DNA of 64,000 nt from Streptomyces sp. NRRL WC-3742 (GCF_000720635.1 NZ_JOCF01000012.1:1-64000), one strand, 5' to 3'. Shown: positions 17,839 through 27,809, counted from the stretch's first letter. Notes: generated from the letters alone by a model not told the origin. Numbers and translations: made by a program.

Positions 17839-18666
17839 TTACTCCGGCAGGGCGGTGAAATCGATCAACTCCTCCACCCGCCCGAGGAGTTCGGGCTCCA
17901 GGTCCTTGTAGGAGTTGACCTTCGACAGGATGTGCTTCCAGGCCGCCGGGGTGTCCACGGGCCAGCCGAGGCGGCGGCAGGTGCCTTCCTTCCAGTCCTC
18001 TCCTCGCGGTACCGCCGGCCAGGCGGGGATTCCCACGCTGGAGGGCTTCACGGCCTGCCAGATGTCGATGTAGGGGTGGCCGACGACCAGGACCGAGTCG
18101 CCGGTGACCTGGGCGGCGATGCGGTGCTCCTTGGTTCCGGGGAGCAGGTGGTCGACGAGGACGCCGAGGCGGCGTTCCGGGCCGGGGGAGAACTCGGCGA
18201 CGATGGCGGGCAGGTCGTCGATGCCCTGGAGGTACTCGACGACGACGCCCTCGATGCGCAGGTCGTCGCCCCAGACCCGCTCGACGAGTTCCGCGTCGTG
18301 CCGTCCCTCCACGTAGATGCGGGACTCGCGGGCGACCCGGGCGCGGGCGCCGGGGACGGCGAGGGAGCCGGAGGCCGTACGGGCGGGGGCCGCCGGGGCG
18401 GCAGCGGCGACAGGGCGCACCAGGGTGACCACCCGGCCCTCCAGCAGGAAGCCGCGCGCCACCATCGGGAACACCCGGTGCTTGCCGAAACGGTCCTCCA
18501 GGGTGACGGTGAACCCCTCCGCCGTCCTCTCGCACCGCACCACGGCCCCGCAGAACCCGGTGGCGGCCTCCTCCACCACCAGGTCCCGCTCGGCGGGCAC
18601 CTCAGGGGCGGGGGCCTGGTTCTTCCACGGCGGGGTGAGGTCCGGTCCGTACTGGCGGCTGCGCAT
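17839..18666 (-). CDS. DUF3097 family protein
   Basis: This 275-residue protein has the conserved blocks of the actinobacterial DUF3097 family, such as RIYVEGRHDAELVERVWG, VLVDHLLPGTKEHRIA and VLVVGHPYIDIWQAVKP. These resemble a TOPRIM-like nucleotide-binding fold (the EGRHDAE and DHL segments). Its function is not established. TAGACT at 18674-18679, seven bases before the ATG, suggests a leaderless transcript. A small gene is translationally linked downstream (TAATG). It is conserved in this core region near htpX and hrcA. Confidence 0.85.
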   Translation of the reverse strand: MRSRQYGPDLTPPWKNQAPAPEVPAERDLVVEEAATGFCGAVVRCERTAEGFTVTLEDRFGKHRVFPMVARGFLLEGRVVTLVRPVAAAAPAAPARTASGSLAVPGARARVARESRIYVEGRHDAELVERVWGDDLRIEGVVVEYLQGIDDLPAIVAEFSPGPERRLGVLVDHLLPGTKEHRIAAQVTGDSVLVVGHPYIDIWQAVKPSSVGIPAWPAVPRGEDWKEGTCRRLGWPVDTPAAWKHILSKVNSYKDLEPELLGRVEELIDFTALPE

Positions 18667-18700
18667 GGGCGCGAGTCTACGGACGGAAGCGGACGGGCCG

Positions 18701-19285
18701 TCACAACCCCGGCGCGCCCCACAGGGGGAACCAGCGGGTGAGGTCCTTCTCCAGGCGCAGGTCGTTGCCGAGCATCGCGTTGATCTGGAGCTCCAGCGGG
18801 CTGTTGCGCTTCTCGCCGCCGCCGGGCATCGGGGCGAAGGGGTAGAAGGTGCCGCGTTTGTAGAGGTAGACCAGCGCGAGCGGCTGGCCCTCCGCGTTGC
18901 GGAAGCAGGTCAGGGAGCAGAGCAGCTGCGGGCCGAAGCCGTTGGCCTCCAGCTCGCTGTTGACGGCGTGCAGGTCGTTGACCAGCTCGGGGAGTTCCTC
19001 GGGCTGGTGGCGGGCGAGCAGCCAGGAGTAGCCGTAGCCGTCCTTGGAGGCTTCCACGGGCACCCCGCCGCGCTCGGTGTCGGCGTCGAGCAGGGCCCGG
19101 ACCTGCTGTTCGACCTGGACGAAGGCCGCGCCCTCGACGGCGGCGAAGCAGACGGAGCCCAGCCCGGTGGGCAGGAACCCGGCGCCGGCCTCCAGGGTGA
19201 GGGCGGCGGAGGGGACGCCGAAGAGCTGGTCGAGGTCGGGCTTGACGGGCTTGGTGCGGCCGAACAGGGTGTCCAGGAATCCCAC
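18701..19285 (-). CDS. PspA-associated protein PspAB
   Basis: This 194-residue protein starts MGFLDTLFGRTKPVKPDLDQ, characteristic of PspAB. PspAB is an actinobacterial protein encoded beside htpX and linked to the phage-shock (envelope stress) response. The central region includes GYGYSWLLARHQPEELPELV. It lies 28 bases downstream of htpX on the same strand and is probably co-transcribed, so both may act on membrane stress. The molecular activity of PspAB is not known. Confidence 0.8.
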   Translation of the reverse strand: MGFLDTLFGRTKPVKPDLDQLFGVPSAALTLEAGAGFLPTGLGSVCFAAVEGAAFVQVEQQVRALLDADTERGGVPVEASKDGYGYSWLLARHQPEELPELVNDLHAVNSELEANGFGPQLLCSLTCFRNAEGQPLALVYLYKRGTFYPFAPMPGGGEKRNSPLELQINAMLGNDLRLEKDLTRWFPLWGAPGL

Positions 19286-19313
19286 GACGGTCCTTTCCGG
19301 GTCGGAGACGGGT

Positions 19314-20234
19314 TCAGCGGCCGAGCTGCTCGGAGATCTTCGCCAGCTGCTCCAGCCGCTTCTCCAGCGACGGGTGGGTGGAGAGCAGCTGCGAGGCGGT
19401 CTCCTTGGCGCTGAGCGCGGGGGCGAAGTAGAAGGCGTTGTAGGGCTGCGCCTGGCGCAGGTCCTTGGTGGGGATGGCCGCGATCTGCCCGGTGACCTTG
19501 GTGAGGGCCGAGGCGAGGGCGCTGGGCCGGCCGGTGAGCTGGGCGGCGGCGCGGTCGGCGGCGAGTTCGCGGTAGCGGGAGAGCAGCCGGGTGAGCAGGA
19601 AGCTGATGGCGTAGACGACCATCGACACCAGCGGGATGACCAGGGCCGCGATGGCCGCGTTCTGGTCGTTGTTGTTGCGTCCGCCGCCCATGAATCCGCC
19701 GTACATGGCGATCCTGGTCATGGCTCCGGCGAGCACGCCGAGGAATCCGGCGACCGTCATGACCGCGACGTCGCGGTGGGCGACGTGGGAGAGCTCGTGG
19801 GCGAGGACGCCCTCGAGTTCCTCGGGTTCGAGCCGGCGCAGCAGCCCGGTGGTGACGCAGACCACCGCGTTCTGCGGGTTGCGGCCGGTGGCGAAGGCGT
19901 TGGGCATGTCGTTGTCGGCGACCGCCACGCGGGGTTTGGGCATGTCGGCCAGCGCGCAGAGCCGGTCGATCGTGCCGTGCAGTTGGGGGTACTGTTCGGG
20001 GCTCACCGGGTGGGCGCCCATGGCCCGTTCGGTGATCTTGTCGCTGAACCAGAACTGGGCCACGAACAGCCCGCCGGAGATCAGGACGATCAGCGGCCAG
20101 GCCCCGCGCAGCAGCACGATCAGCAGGCCCGTGAAACCGACGTACAGCAGCCCGATCACGAACATCGTCGCCACCATGCGGCCGGTCAGGCCGCGGTCCG
20201 GCGCGAAACGCGTGTGCTGGCCCGAGCTCGACAT
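19314..20234 (-). CDS. htpX: Zinc metalloprotease HtpX
   Basis: This 306-residue M48 membrane protease degrades damaged membrane proteins. It has two N-terminal membrane helices (about 20-62), the zinc motif HELSH (146-150), two further hydrophobic segments (about 155-210), and a C-terminal region with the third ligand region YRELAADR. The ATG at 20234 is chosen for GGAGGAG six bases upstream; open frame further upstream is low-complexity. It is divergent from hrcA and forms an operon with pspAB. Confidence 0.93.
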   Translation of the reverse strand: MSSSGQHTRFAPDRGLTGRMVATMFVIGLLYVGFTGLLIVLLRGAWPLIVLISGGLFVAQFWFSDKITERAMGAHPVSPEQYPQLHGTIDRLCALADMPKPRVAVADNDMPNAFATGRNPQNAVVCVTTGLLRRLEPEELEGVLAHELSHVAHRDVAVMTVAGFLGVLAGAMTRIAMYGGFMGGGRNNNDQNAAIAALVIPLVSMVVYAISFLLTRLLSRYRELAADRAAAQLTGRPSALASALTKVTGQIAAIPTKDLRQAQPYNAFYFAPALSAKETASQLLSTHPSLEKRLEQLAKISEQLGR

Positions 20235-20368
20235 CGCTTGCTCCTCCATTCGCCGTCGCTTTCGATGCTGCCACCCGGACGGCCCCGGGGCACCACCCCC
20301 GCGCCGGGACTTCCGGGACGGAGGGTGCGGCCGCGGAACTGCGGGCAGGATCACCCCGGCCGGGCCGT

Positions 20369-20396
20369 TCCTGGGGGAAGGCCCGGGCCTTACACT
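20369..20396 (+). promoter_or_regulatory. Candidate hrcA promoter
   Basis: TACACT at 20391-20396 can serve as a -10 box, with a weak -35 (TTCCTG, 20369-20374) sixteen bases upstream. It lies directly before the CIRCE box, the expected place for heat-shock repression. Confidence 0.45.
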
Positions 20397-20409
20397 GGCA
20401 GGTACGGTT

Positions 20410-20436
20410 TTGGCACTCGTGTGCGCAGAGTGCCAG
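20410..20436 (+). promoter_or_regulatory. CIRCE element (HrcA operator)
   Basis: TTGGCACTC, nine spacer bases, GAGTGCCAG. This is the classical 9-9-9 CIRCE inverted repeat bound by HrcA. It lies 84 bases upstream of the hrcA start, indicating autoregulation of the hrcA-dnaJ unit. Confidence 0.95.
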
Positions 20437-20520
20437 GGTCGGGGCCCTCCGAGAGCGGCCTCAGGGATCGAAACAGGGACACACGGACGGACAACGTGCG
20501 AAGAGGGAGGTGCGTGCCCC

Positions 20521-21555
20521 ATGGCCGGTGAGGTCCGCCAACTGGACGAACGCAAGCTGGCCGTGCTGCGCGCCATCGTCCAGGACTACGTGGGCACCGA
20601 GGAGCCGGTCGGCTCCAAGGCCCTGGTGGAACGGCACAACCTCGGCGTGTCCCCGGCGACGGTGCGCAACGACATGGCGGCGCTGGAGGAGGAGGGGTAC
20701 ATCCACCAGCCGCACACCAGCGCCGGGCGGATCCCCACCGACAAGGGCTACCGCCTGTTCGTGGACCGCCTCGCCGAGGTGAAGCCGATGAGCGCCCCCG
20801 AGCGCCGGGCGATCCGGCACTTCCTGGACGGCGCCGTCGACCTGGACGACGTGGTCGCCCGTACGGTGCGCCTGCTCGCCCAGCTCACCCGGCAGGTCGC
20901 CGTGGTGCAGTACCCCTCGCTGACCCGCTCCACCGTGCGGCACATCGAGCTGGTGGCCCTGGCCCCGGCGAAGGTGATGCTCGTGCTGATCACCAACACC
21001 GGCCGGGTCGAGCAGCGGATGGTCGACTGCCCGGGCACGGTCGGCGAGACCGTTCTCGCGGACCTGCGGGCCCGGATCAACGCGCGGGCCGCCGGCCAGC
21101 GGCTGCCGGACGTGCCGGGGCTCCTGGAGGAGCTGCCGGCGGGGTTCGAGCAGGCGGACCGGCCGACGGTCACCACCGTCCTGGCGACGCTGTTCGAGGC
21201 GCTCGCCGAGCAGAACGAGGAGCGGATCATGCTGGCCGGCACGGCCAACCTGACCCGCTTCGGGCACGACTTCCCGCTCACCATCCAGCCGGTGCTGGAA
21301 GCCCTGGAGGAGCAGGTGGTCCTGCTCCGCCTCCTGGGTGAGACCGCGGACGCGGGGATGACGGTCCGGATCGGCCGGGAGATCGCGTACGAGGGGCTGA
21401 ATTCCACCTCGGTCGTGTCGGTCGGCTACGGTTCGGGCGACGAGAGCGTGGCCAAACTGGGAGTGATCGGTCCGACCCGGATGGACTACCCGGGCACAAT
21501 GGGGGCGGTGCGAGCGGTGGCACGGTACGTGGGTCAGATCCTGGCCGAGTCGTAG
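20521..21555 (+). CDS. hrcA: Heat-inducible transcriptional repressor HrcA
   Basis: This 344-residue repressor has a winged-helix N-terminus ([20 protein letters not shown], about residues 37-56), the dimerisation core, and the C-terminal GAF-like part ([16 protein letters not shown]). HrcA represses chaperone genes through CIRCE and is stabilised by GroEL in other bacteria. GGGAGG precedes the ATG at 20521. dnaJ follows 69 bases downstream on the same strand, so they form a heat-shock operon, as in Streptomyces. Confidence 0.96.
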   Translation: MAGEVRQLDERKLAVLRAIVQDYVGTEEPVGSKALVERHNLGVSPATVRNDMAALEEEGYIHQPHTSAGRIPTDKGYRLFVDRLAEVKPMSAPERRAIRHFLDGAVDLDDVVARTVRLLAQLTRQVAVVQYPSLTRSTVRHIELVALAPAKVMLVLITNTGRVEQRMVDCPGTVGETVLADLRARINARAAGQRLPDVPGLLEELPAGFEQADRPTVTTVLATLFEALAEQNEERIMLAGTANLTRFGHDFPLTIQPVLEALEEQVVLLRLLGETADAGMTVRIGREIAYEGLNSTSVVSVGYGSGDESVAKLGVIGPTRMDYPGTMGAVRAVARYVGQILAES

Positions 21556-21624
21556 CAAACCCCCGTCAGACGGCTGACGGGTCCGATCGCAGCACTACTA
21601 CAGGCGGAACAAGCGGAGCATTTG

Positions 21625-22761
21625 GTGGCCACGGACTACTACGCGGTACTCGGCGTCCGACGGGATGCGGGGCAGGACGAGATCAAGAAGGCGTTCCGGC
21701 GCCTGGCACGCGAACTGCACCCGGACGTCAACCCGGACCCGAAGACGCAGGAGCGGTTCAAGGAGATCAACGCCGCCTACGAGGTGCTCTCCGACCCGCA
21801 GAAGCGCCAGGTCTACGACCTCGGCGGGGACCCGCTGTCCCCGGGCGGCGGCGGCGCGGGCTTCGGCGCGGGCGCGGCGGGCTTCGGCTTCTCCGACATC
21901 ATGGACGCCTTCTTCGGCGCCGCGGCGGGCCAGCGCGGCCCGCGCTCGCGCACCCGCCGGGGCCAGGACGCCATGATCCGGCTGGAGATCACCCTGGAGG
22001 AGGCCGCGTTCGGCACCACCAAGGAGCTCCAGGTCGACACGGCCGTCACCTGCACCACGTGCAGCGGCGAGGGCGCGGCCCCCGGCACCTCGGCGCAGAC
22101 CTGTGACATGTGTCGCGGCAAGGGCGAGGTCTCGCAGGTCACCCGGTCCTTCCTGGGCCAGGTCATGACCTCCCGCCCCTGCCCGCAGTGCCAGGGCTTC
22201 GGCACGGTCGTGCCGACCCCGTGCCCGGAGTGCGCCGGCGACGGCCGCGTGCGCGCCCGGCGCACCCTGACCGTCAAGATCCCCGCCGGTGTCGACAACG
22301 GCACCCGCATCCAGCTGGCCGGCGAGGGCGAGGTCGGCCCCGGCGGAGGCCCGGCCGGTGACCTGTACGTCGAGATCGCCGAGACCACCCACACGGTGTT
22401 CCAGCGGCGCGGCGACGACCTGCACTGCACCGTCACCATCCCGATGACGGCCGCCTCCCTGGGCACCCAGGTGCCGCTGCAGACCCTGGACGGGCTGGAG
22501 GAGGTCGACATCCGGCCCGGCACCCAGTCCGGCCAGTCGATCCCGCTGCACGGGCGGGGCATCACCCACCTGCGCGGCGGCGGCCGGGGCGACCTGATAG
22601 TGCACGTCGAGGTGCAGACGCCCACCAAGCTCGACCCCGAGCAGGAGGACCTGCTGCGCCGCCTCGCGGTGCTGCGCGGCGAGGAGCGGCCCTCCGGGCA
22701 GTTCGCGCCGGGCCAGCAGGGGCTGTTCTCGCGCCTCAAGGACGCCTTCAACGGCCGTTAG
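21625..22761 (+). CDS. dnaJ: Chaperone DnaJ (DnaJ2 type)
   Basis: This 378-residue type I Hsp40 has a J domain with HPD (residues 35-37), a short Gly/Phe region (about 72-95), four zinc motifs CTTCSGEG, CDMCRGKG, CPQCQGFG and CPECAGDG, and the C-terminal substrate domains. It delivers substrates to DnaK. The GTG at 21625 yields the N-terminus VATDYYAVLGV usual for Streptomyces DnaJ2. It is probably co-transcribed with hrcA. No dnaK is in the window. Confidence 0.96.
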   Translation: MATDYYAVLGVRRDAGQDEIKKAFRRLARELHPDVNPDPKTQERFKEINAAYEVLSDPQKRQVYDLGGDPLSPGGGGAGFGAGAAGFGFSDIMDAFFGAAAGQRGPRSRTRRGQDAMIRLEITLEEAAFGTTKELQVDTAVTCTTCSGEGAAPGTSAQTCDMCRGKGEVSQVTRSFLGQVMTSRPCPQCQGFGTVVPTPCPECAGDGRVRARRTLTVKIPAGVDNGTRIQLAGEGEVGPGGGPAGDLYVEIAETTHTVFQRRGDDLHCTVTIPMTAASLGTQVPLQTLDGLEEVDIRPGTQSGQSIPLHGRGITHLRGGGRGDLIVHVEVQTPTKLDPEQEDLLRRLAVLRGEERPSGQFAPGQQGLFSRLKDAFNGR

Positions 22762-22773
22762 TCCAGCTGCGTG

Positions 22774-22806
22774 AGGGGTGCCGGGGAGGGATTCCCCGGC
22801 ACCCCT
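22774..22806. terminator. Terminator after dnaJ
   Basis: A perfect 14-bp stem (22774-22787 with 22793-22806), five-base loop, followed by TT. It separates the hrcA-dnaJ operon from rsmE. Confidence 0.85.
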
Positions 22807-22840
22807 TCCGTGTCCCCACCCATCCGGAGGTACCCCCGCC

Positions 22841-23590
22841 ATGACCGCCCCCGTCTTCGTCGTCGAGACCGAGCGGATCGCCGCCGCCGCGCCCGGCACG
22901 CTGGTGCGCCTGGACGGGCCCGAGGGGCGGCACGCGGCGGCGGTCAAGCGGCTGGGCGCCGGTGAGGCGGTCACCCTGGCGGACGGGCTGGGCCTGGGCG
23001 TGGACGGCACCGTCGCCGAGGTGCACGGCAAGGACGCGATCGACGTGGCCGTGGCCGCGGTGCGCCGCGAGGAGCGGCCGGCGCCGAGGATCGTCGTCGT
23101 CCAGGCGCTGCCCAAGGGGGACCGGGGTGAGCTGGCGGTGGAGACCATGACCGAGGTCGGCGTGGACGCCGTGATCCCCTGGTCGGCCTCGCGCTGCATC
23201 ACCCAGTGGAAGGGCGAGCGCGGCGCCAAGGCGCTCGCCAAGTGGCGGGCCACCGCCCGGGAGGCGGGCAAGCAGTCCCGCCGGCTGCGCTTCCCCGAGG
23301 TGGGGGAGCCGATGACCACCAGGCAGCTGCTGCCCGTCCTGGAGGGGGCCGCGTTCGCCGCGGTGCTGCACGAGGAGGGCGCCGAGCCGCTGGCGCTGGC
23401 CGCCCTGCCCGGGAGCGGGGACGTGGTGCTGGTGGTCGGGCCGGAGGGCGGCGTCTCCCCGGAGGAGCTGGCCGCCTTCGCCGAGGCGGGCGCGAAGCCG
23501 TACCGGCTGGGGTCCTCCGTCCTGCGTACCTCCACCGCCGGGGTGGCGGCGGGCGCGCTGCTGCTGGGGCGTACCGGCCGCTGGTCGTAA
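22841..23590 (+). CDS. rsmE: 16S rRNA (uracil1498-N3)-methyltransferase
   Basis: This 249-residue SPOUT methyltransferase has an N-terminal PUA-like domain (HAAAVKRLGAGEAVTLADG) and a C-terminal knot with VVGPEGGVSPEEL and YRLGSSVLRTSTAGVAA, which bind SAM. It methylates U1498 of 16S rRNA. The ATG at 22841 has CGGAGG ten bases upstream. The dnaJ-rsmE order is common in Gram-positive bacteria. Confidence 0.94.
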   Translation: MTAPVFVVETERIAAAAPGTLVRLDGPEGRHAAAVKRLGAGEAVTLADGLGLGVDGTVAEVHGKDAIDVAVAAVRREERPAPRIVVVQALPKGDRGELAVETMTEVGVDAVIPWSASRCITQWKGERGAKALAKWRATAREAGKQSRRLRFPEVGEPMTTRQLLPVLEGAAFAAVLHEEGAEPLALAALPGSGDVVLVVGPEGGVSPEELAAFAEAGAKPYRLGSSVLRTSTAGVAAGALLLGRTGRWS

Positions 23591-23627
23591 AACCTCCAAA
23601 CCGAGCTCCTCGGCCCGGGCGGCTGCC

Positions 23628-23639
23628 TAGGCTGGCCGG
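23628..23639 (+). promoter_or_regulatory. Leaderless-type -10 box before the tricorn-like gene
   Basis: TAGGCT at 23628-23633 is followed by six bases and then the GTG start at 23640. Transcription would begin at or near the start codon. Confidence 0.5.
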
Positions 23640-26600
23640 GTGACGGACTCCCTGAGCACCCCCGCGGGCGCCTATCCGCGCCACCCCCATCTGCACGGTG
23701 ACCTGGTCGCCTTCGTCGCCGAGGACGACCTCTGGCTCGCCCCGCTCGACGGCGGCCGGGCCTGGCGGCTGACGGCCGACCACCTGCCGGTCCACCACCC
23801 CCGCTTCTCCCCGGACGGGAGCCGTCTGGCCTTCTCCTCCACCCGGGACGGCGCCCCCGAGGTGCACGTGCTGCCGGTGGAGGGCGGGCCCTCGCGGCGG
23901 CTCACCCACTGGGGCAGCGACCAGACCCGGGTGCAGGGCTGGACGGCGGACGGCCGCCCGATCGCCAGTACCTCCGCCGGTGAGGCCAGCCTGCGCCGCA
24001 CCTGGGCGTACGCGGTGCCCCTGGACGGCGGCGAGCCGCAGCGGCTGCCGTACGGGCCGGTCGGCGCCCTGGCCTTCGAGCCCCTTGCCCTCGAGCCCCG
24101 TGCCCTCGAGCCGGGGAGCGCAGCGACCGACGACCGGCGCGGGCGCGTGCTGCTGGCCTCCAACAACCGCGAGCCGGCCCACTGGAAGCGCTACCGGGGC
24201 GGCCGGGCGGGCAAGCTGTGGCTCGGCGAGGAGGGCGGCGAGTTCGCCCGCGTCCACGAGGGCCTCGACGGGCAGCTCGACTCCCCGATGTGGGTGGGCG
24301 GCCGGATCGCGTTCCTCTCCGACCACGAGGGCGTCTCCGAGCTCTGGTCCAGCCTGCCGGACGGCTCCGACCTGCGCCGCCACACCGCCGACCCGGACGG
24401 CTTCTACGCCCGCAACGCCACCACCGACGGCACCCGGGTCGTCTTCCACCGGGCCGGCGAGCTCTGGCTGCTGGACGACCTGGACGGCGCCGCCCCGCGC
24501 CGCCTGGACCTGCGCCTGGCCGGCCCCCGCACCGGCCGCCGCCGGCGCCCGGTGCCCGCCGCGCACTGGCTGGAGACCGTCTCGCCCGACCGCACCGGCC
24601 GCGCCAGCGCCGTCGTGGTGCGCGGCGGCGTCCACTGGCTGACCCACCGCGAGGGCCCGGCCCGGGTGCTGGACGAGACCCCCGGTGTGCGCGGGCGCCT
24701 GGCCCGGGTGGTGCCCGGGGAGGACGGCGCCCAGGGAGTGCTGTGGGTCTCCGACGCCGAGGGCGAGGACGCCCTGGAGTTCGCCGCCGCCGTGCAGGGC
24801 GCCGAGCGCCGCCGCCTGGCCGCGGGGCAGCTCGGCCGGGTCAACGCGCTGGCCGTCTCCCCGGACGGCAAGCAGGCCGCGATCGGCGTGCACGACGGCC
24901 GGGTGCTGCTCGTCGCCCTCGCCGACGGCGCTGTGCACGAGCTGGACCGCAGCCTCGACGGCGAGGTCAACGGCCTGGCCTTCAGCCCGGACTCCGCCTG
25001 GCTGGCCTGGTCCCGCCCGGTGCACGGCCTCGGCCCGTACTCGCTGCGCCAGATCGTGCTGGCCAACCTCGCCACCCGCACCGTCAGCGAGGCCACCCAG
25101 CAGCGCTTCCACGACTCCTCGCCCGCCTTCACCGCCGACGGCCGCTACCTGGCCTTCCTCTCGATCCGCAACTTCGACCCGGTGTACGACTCCCACGGCT
25201 TCGACCTGGCCTTCCCCGGCGGCTGCCGCCCGTACCTGATCACCCTGGCCGCCGACACCCCCTCCCCGTTCGGGCCGCAGCGCTCCGGGCGCCCGCTCGG
25301 CGGCGAGGAGGACGAGCCGCGCGCCAAGAAGGCCGACGGCGAGGAGGGTTCGGCCGACAGCGCGCCGGTCACCCGGGTCGACCTGGACGGCATCGTCGAC
25401 CGGATCGTGCCCTTCCCCGTCGAGGGCGGCCGCTTCGGCCGGCTGCGCGCCGCCAAGGACGGCGTGCTGTGGACCAGGGCCCCGCTGCTCGGCGAACTCG
25501 GCGACGACGCGGCCTCCCTGGACGCCGAGCGGCCCCGGCCGGTGCTGGAGCGCTTCGACCTCAAGAAGCGCCGCGTCGAGCAACTCGTCCACGGCCTCGA
25601 CGACTTCGCGGTCAGCGGGGACGGCGGCAGGGTCGCCGTGGTGGACGAGGGCGAGCTGCGGATCGTCCCCGCCGACCACAAGGCCGGCGGCGAGGACGAC
25701 GAGACCACCGTCGACCTCGCCCGGCTGCGGGTGAGCGTCGACCCGGGCGCCGAGTGGCGCCAGATGTACGACGAGAACGGCCGCCTGATGCGCGACAACT
25801 TCTGGCGCCCCGACCTCGGCGGCGTCGACTGGGCCGGCGTGCTGGAGCGCTACCGGCCGCTGGTCGAGCGGGTCGGCTCCCACGACGAACTCGTCGACCT
25901 GCTCTGGGAGGTGCACGGCGAACTCGGCACCTCCCACGCCTACGTGCTCCCGTACGGCCGCTACACCGAACCCGCCCGCCGCCAGGGCCTGTTGGGCGCC
26001 GACCTGGTCAAGGACGGCGAGCGGTGGCGGATCGCCCGCATCCTGCCCGGCGAGTCCTCCGACCCCAGGGCCCGCTCGCCGCTGGCCGCGCCCGGCGCCG
26101 CGATCCGCCCCGGCGACGCCGTCCTCGCCGTCAACGGCCGCCCGGTGGACCCGGTCACCGGCCCGGCGCCGCTGCTGGCCGGCACCGCCGGGCAGCCCGT
26201 CGAGCTGACCGTCGCGGGCAAGGACGGCACCGACCGGCGCCACCCCGTCGTCGTCCCGCTCGCCGACGAGGAGCCGCTGCGCTACCACGACTGGGTGGCC
26301 GGGCGCCGCGCCGCCGTGCGCGAGCTGTCCGGCGGGCGGCTCGGCTACCTGCACATCCCCGACATGCAGTCGGCCGGCTGGGCGCAGCTGCACCGCGACC
26401 TGACCACCGAGATGGCCCGCGAGGGCCTGATCGTCGACATCCGGGAGAACCGGGGCGGCCACACCTCCCAGCTGGTGATCGAGAAGCTCGCCCGCCGCAT
26501 CGTCGGCTGGAACGTCGCCCGGGACACCGACCACCCGGTGCCGTACCCGATGGACGCCCCGCGCGGACCGGTGGTCGCCCTCGCCAACGAGTTCTCCGGC

Positions 26601-26930
26601 TCGGACGGCGACGTCGTCAACGGCGCGATCCAGGCGCTGGGCATCGGACCGGTGGTCGGCACCCGCACCTGGGGCGGGGTGATCGGCATCGACAGCCGCT
26701 ACCGCCTCGTCGACGGCACCCTCGTGACCCAGCCCAAGTACGCGTTCTGGCTGGAGAACTACGGCTGGGGCCTGGAGAACCACGGCGCCGACCCGGACGT
26801 CGAGGTGCCCTTCGCCCCGCACCACTGGGCGGAGGGCTCGGACCCGCAGCTCGCCGAGGGCGTGCGCATCGCCCTCGCGGCGCTGGCCGAGAACCCGGCG
26901 CGCAGGGGGCCGGCGCGGCCGGGGGAGTAG
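23640..26930 (+). CDS. Tricorn-like S41 family protease
   Basis: This 1096-residue protein resembles archaeal tricorn protease, a large peptidase acting on peptides left by the proteasome. Order: N-terminal beta-propeller repeats (about 1-330 and 340-690, e.g. HHPRFSPDGSRLAFSS), a C1 domain with GTSHAY near 762 (Ser-His of the catalytic tetrad), a PDZ domain (about 800-880, GDAVLAVNGRPV), and a C2 domain with NEFSGSDGD near 983 (nucleophile Ser). A tandem 15-bp repeat at 24070-24113 adds LAFEP/LALEP/RALEP units in the propeller. The transcript is probably leaderless. Streptomyces has such homologues with proteasomes. Confidence 0.9.
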   Translation: MTDSLSTPAGAYPRHPHLHGDLVAFVAEDDLWLAPLDGGRAWRLTADHLPVHHPRFSPDGSRLAFSSTRDGAPEVHVLPVEGGPSRRLTHWGSDQTRVQGWTADGRPIASTSAGEASLRRTWAYAVPLDGGEPQRLPYGPVGALAFEPLALEPRALEPGSAATDDRRGRVLLASNNREPAHWKRYRGGRAGKLWLGEEGGEFARVHEGLDGQLDSPMWVGGRIAFLSDHEGVSELWSSLPDGSDLRRHTADPDGFYARNATTDGTRVVFHRAGELWLLDDLDGAAPRRLDLRLAGPRTGRRRRPVPAAHWLETVSPDRTGRASAVVVRGGVHWLTHREGPARVLDETPGVRGRLARVVPGEDGAQGVLWVSDAEGEDALEFAAAVQGAERRRLAAGQLGRVNALAVSPDGKQAAIGVHDGRVLLVALADGAVHELDRSLDGEVNGLAFSPDSAWLAWSRPVHGLGPYSLRQIVLANLATRTVSEATQQRFHDSSPAFTADGRYLAFLSIRNFDPVYDSHGFDLAFPGGCRPYLITLAADTPSPFGPQRSGRPLGGEEDEPRAKKADGEEGSADSAPVTRVDLDGIVDRIVPFPVEGGRFGRLRAAKDGVLWTRAPLLGELGDDAASLDAERPRPVLERFDLKKRRVEQLVHGLDDFAVSGDGGRVAVVDEGELRIVPADHKAGGEDDETTVDLARLRVSVDPGAEWRQMYDENGRLMRDNFWRPDLGGVDWAGVLERYRPLVERVGSHDELVDLLWEVHGELGTSHAYVLPYGRYTEPARRQGLLGADLVKDGERWRIARILPGESSDPRARSPLAAPGAAIRPGDAVLAVNGRPVDPVTGPAPLLAGTAGQPVELTVAGKDGTDRRHPVVVPLADEEPLRYHDWVAGRRAAVRELSGGRLGYLHIPDMQSAGWAQLHRDLTTEMAREGLIVDIRENRGGHTSQLVIEKLARRIVGWNVARDTDHPVPYPMDAPRGPVVALANEFSGSDGDVVNGAIQALGIGPVVGTRTWGGVIGIDSRYRLVDGTLVTQPKYAFWLENYGWGLENHGADPDVEVPFAPHHWAEGSDPQLAEGVRIALAALAENPARRGPARPGE

Positions 26931-26947
26931 GGGAGCAGCGGTGTGAA

Positions 26948-26989
26948 GGTTCGGCGTGGGAAGCCGGGGACGGTTTCCCACGCCGAACC
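26948..26989. terminator. Terminator after the tricorn-like gene
   Basis: A 15-bp perfect stem (26948-26962 with 26975-26989) with a 12-base loop, located between the tricorn-like gene and the RDD gene. Confidence 0.85.
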
Positions 26990-27056
26990 GCCGTGCGGGC
27001 TGTGGGTAGGATGCGGGGCTGTTCTCGATCTTGACCGACCGCTCACGGGGGAGCAC

Positions 27057-27809
27057 ATGGCACAGGGCTATCCGCCACCGCAGCAGCAGTACTACGGCCA
27101 GCCGCAGCAGCCGCAGCCGCAACAGCCGTACGGCTACGGGCCGAACCCGTACGCCCCGCAGCCCCAGCAGCCGCAGCCGTACCCGCAGCAGCCGCAGCAG
27201 CCGTACGGTCAGAACCCGTACCCGCAGCAGCAGTACGCGTACCCGCAGCAGCCCTATCCGCAGCAGCAGTACGCGCAGCCGCAGCAGCCCTACCCGCCGC
27301 AGCAGTACGCGGGGCCCGAACGCCCGGAGTGCCCCGAGGAGGCGTACGCCGGGCGGCGCTTCCTGGCGATCGTGCTCGACTTCGCCCTCGCCCTCACCCT
27401 CGGCTTCTCCGCCGCCATGGCCACGGAGAAGGCGCGCGAGGCCCACCCGGTCGCGCACGCGGTCGGCCACGCCGCCACCCACCACAGTGGTCTCGGGGTC
27501 GTGCCCTTCTGGGCGGCGTTCATCGGCGTCGGCCTGCTCGTCTCCTTCGTCAACCAGGTGCTGCTGGCCCGCCTCACCGGCTTCAGCCTCGGCAAGGGCG
27601 TCCTGGCCATGCGGGTGGTCCGCAGCGAGGACGTCTCGCGGCCCCACACCTGGCGGCTGTCCCTGCGGTGGCTGGTCGGCTTCGTCCTCCTGGCGCTCTC
27701 CTTCCTGTCCGAGGAGTTCGACCTCTGGGAGGGCGACGTCGTCGGTATGCGCGCGGTGCGCTGGAAGCACCTGCGGGAGTACGAGCAGGCGGTCGCGCGG
27801 CTCGGCTAG
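27057..27809 (+). CDS. RDD family membrane protein with Pro/Gln/Tyr-rich N-terminus
   Basis: This 250-residue protein has a disordered N-terminal region of about 85 residues made of QQPY and PQQ units, encoded by imperfect CAGCAG/CCG repeats. An RDD domain follows, starting at YAGRRFLAIVLDFALA. Three or four hydrophobic helices follow (about 103-122, 150-172, 200-215). RDD proteins are of uncertain function; some are implicated in ion transport. The ATG at 27057 has GGGGGAG five bases upstream, which excludes longer in-frame starts. Confidence 0.88.
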   Translation: MAQGYPPPQQQYYGQPQQPQPQQPYGYGPNPYAPQPQQPQPYPQQPQQPYGQNPYPQQQYAYPQQPYPQQQYAQPQQPYPPQQYAGPERPECPEEAYAGRRFLAIVLDFALALTLGFSAAMATEKAREAHPVAHAVGHAATHHSGLGVVPFWAAFIGVGLLVSFVNQVLLARLTGFSLGKGVLAMRVVRSEDVSRPHTWRLSLRWLVGFVLLALSFLSEEFDLWEGDVVGMRAVRWKHLREYEQAVARLG

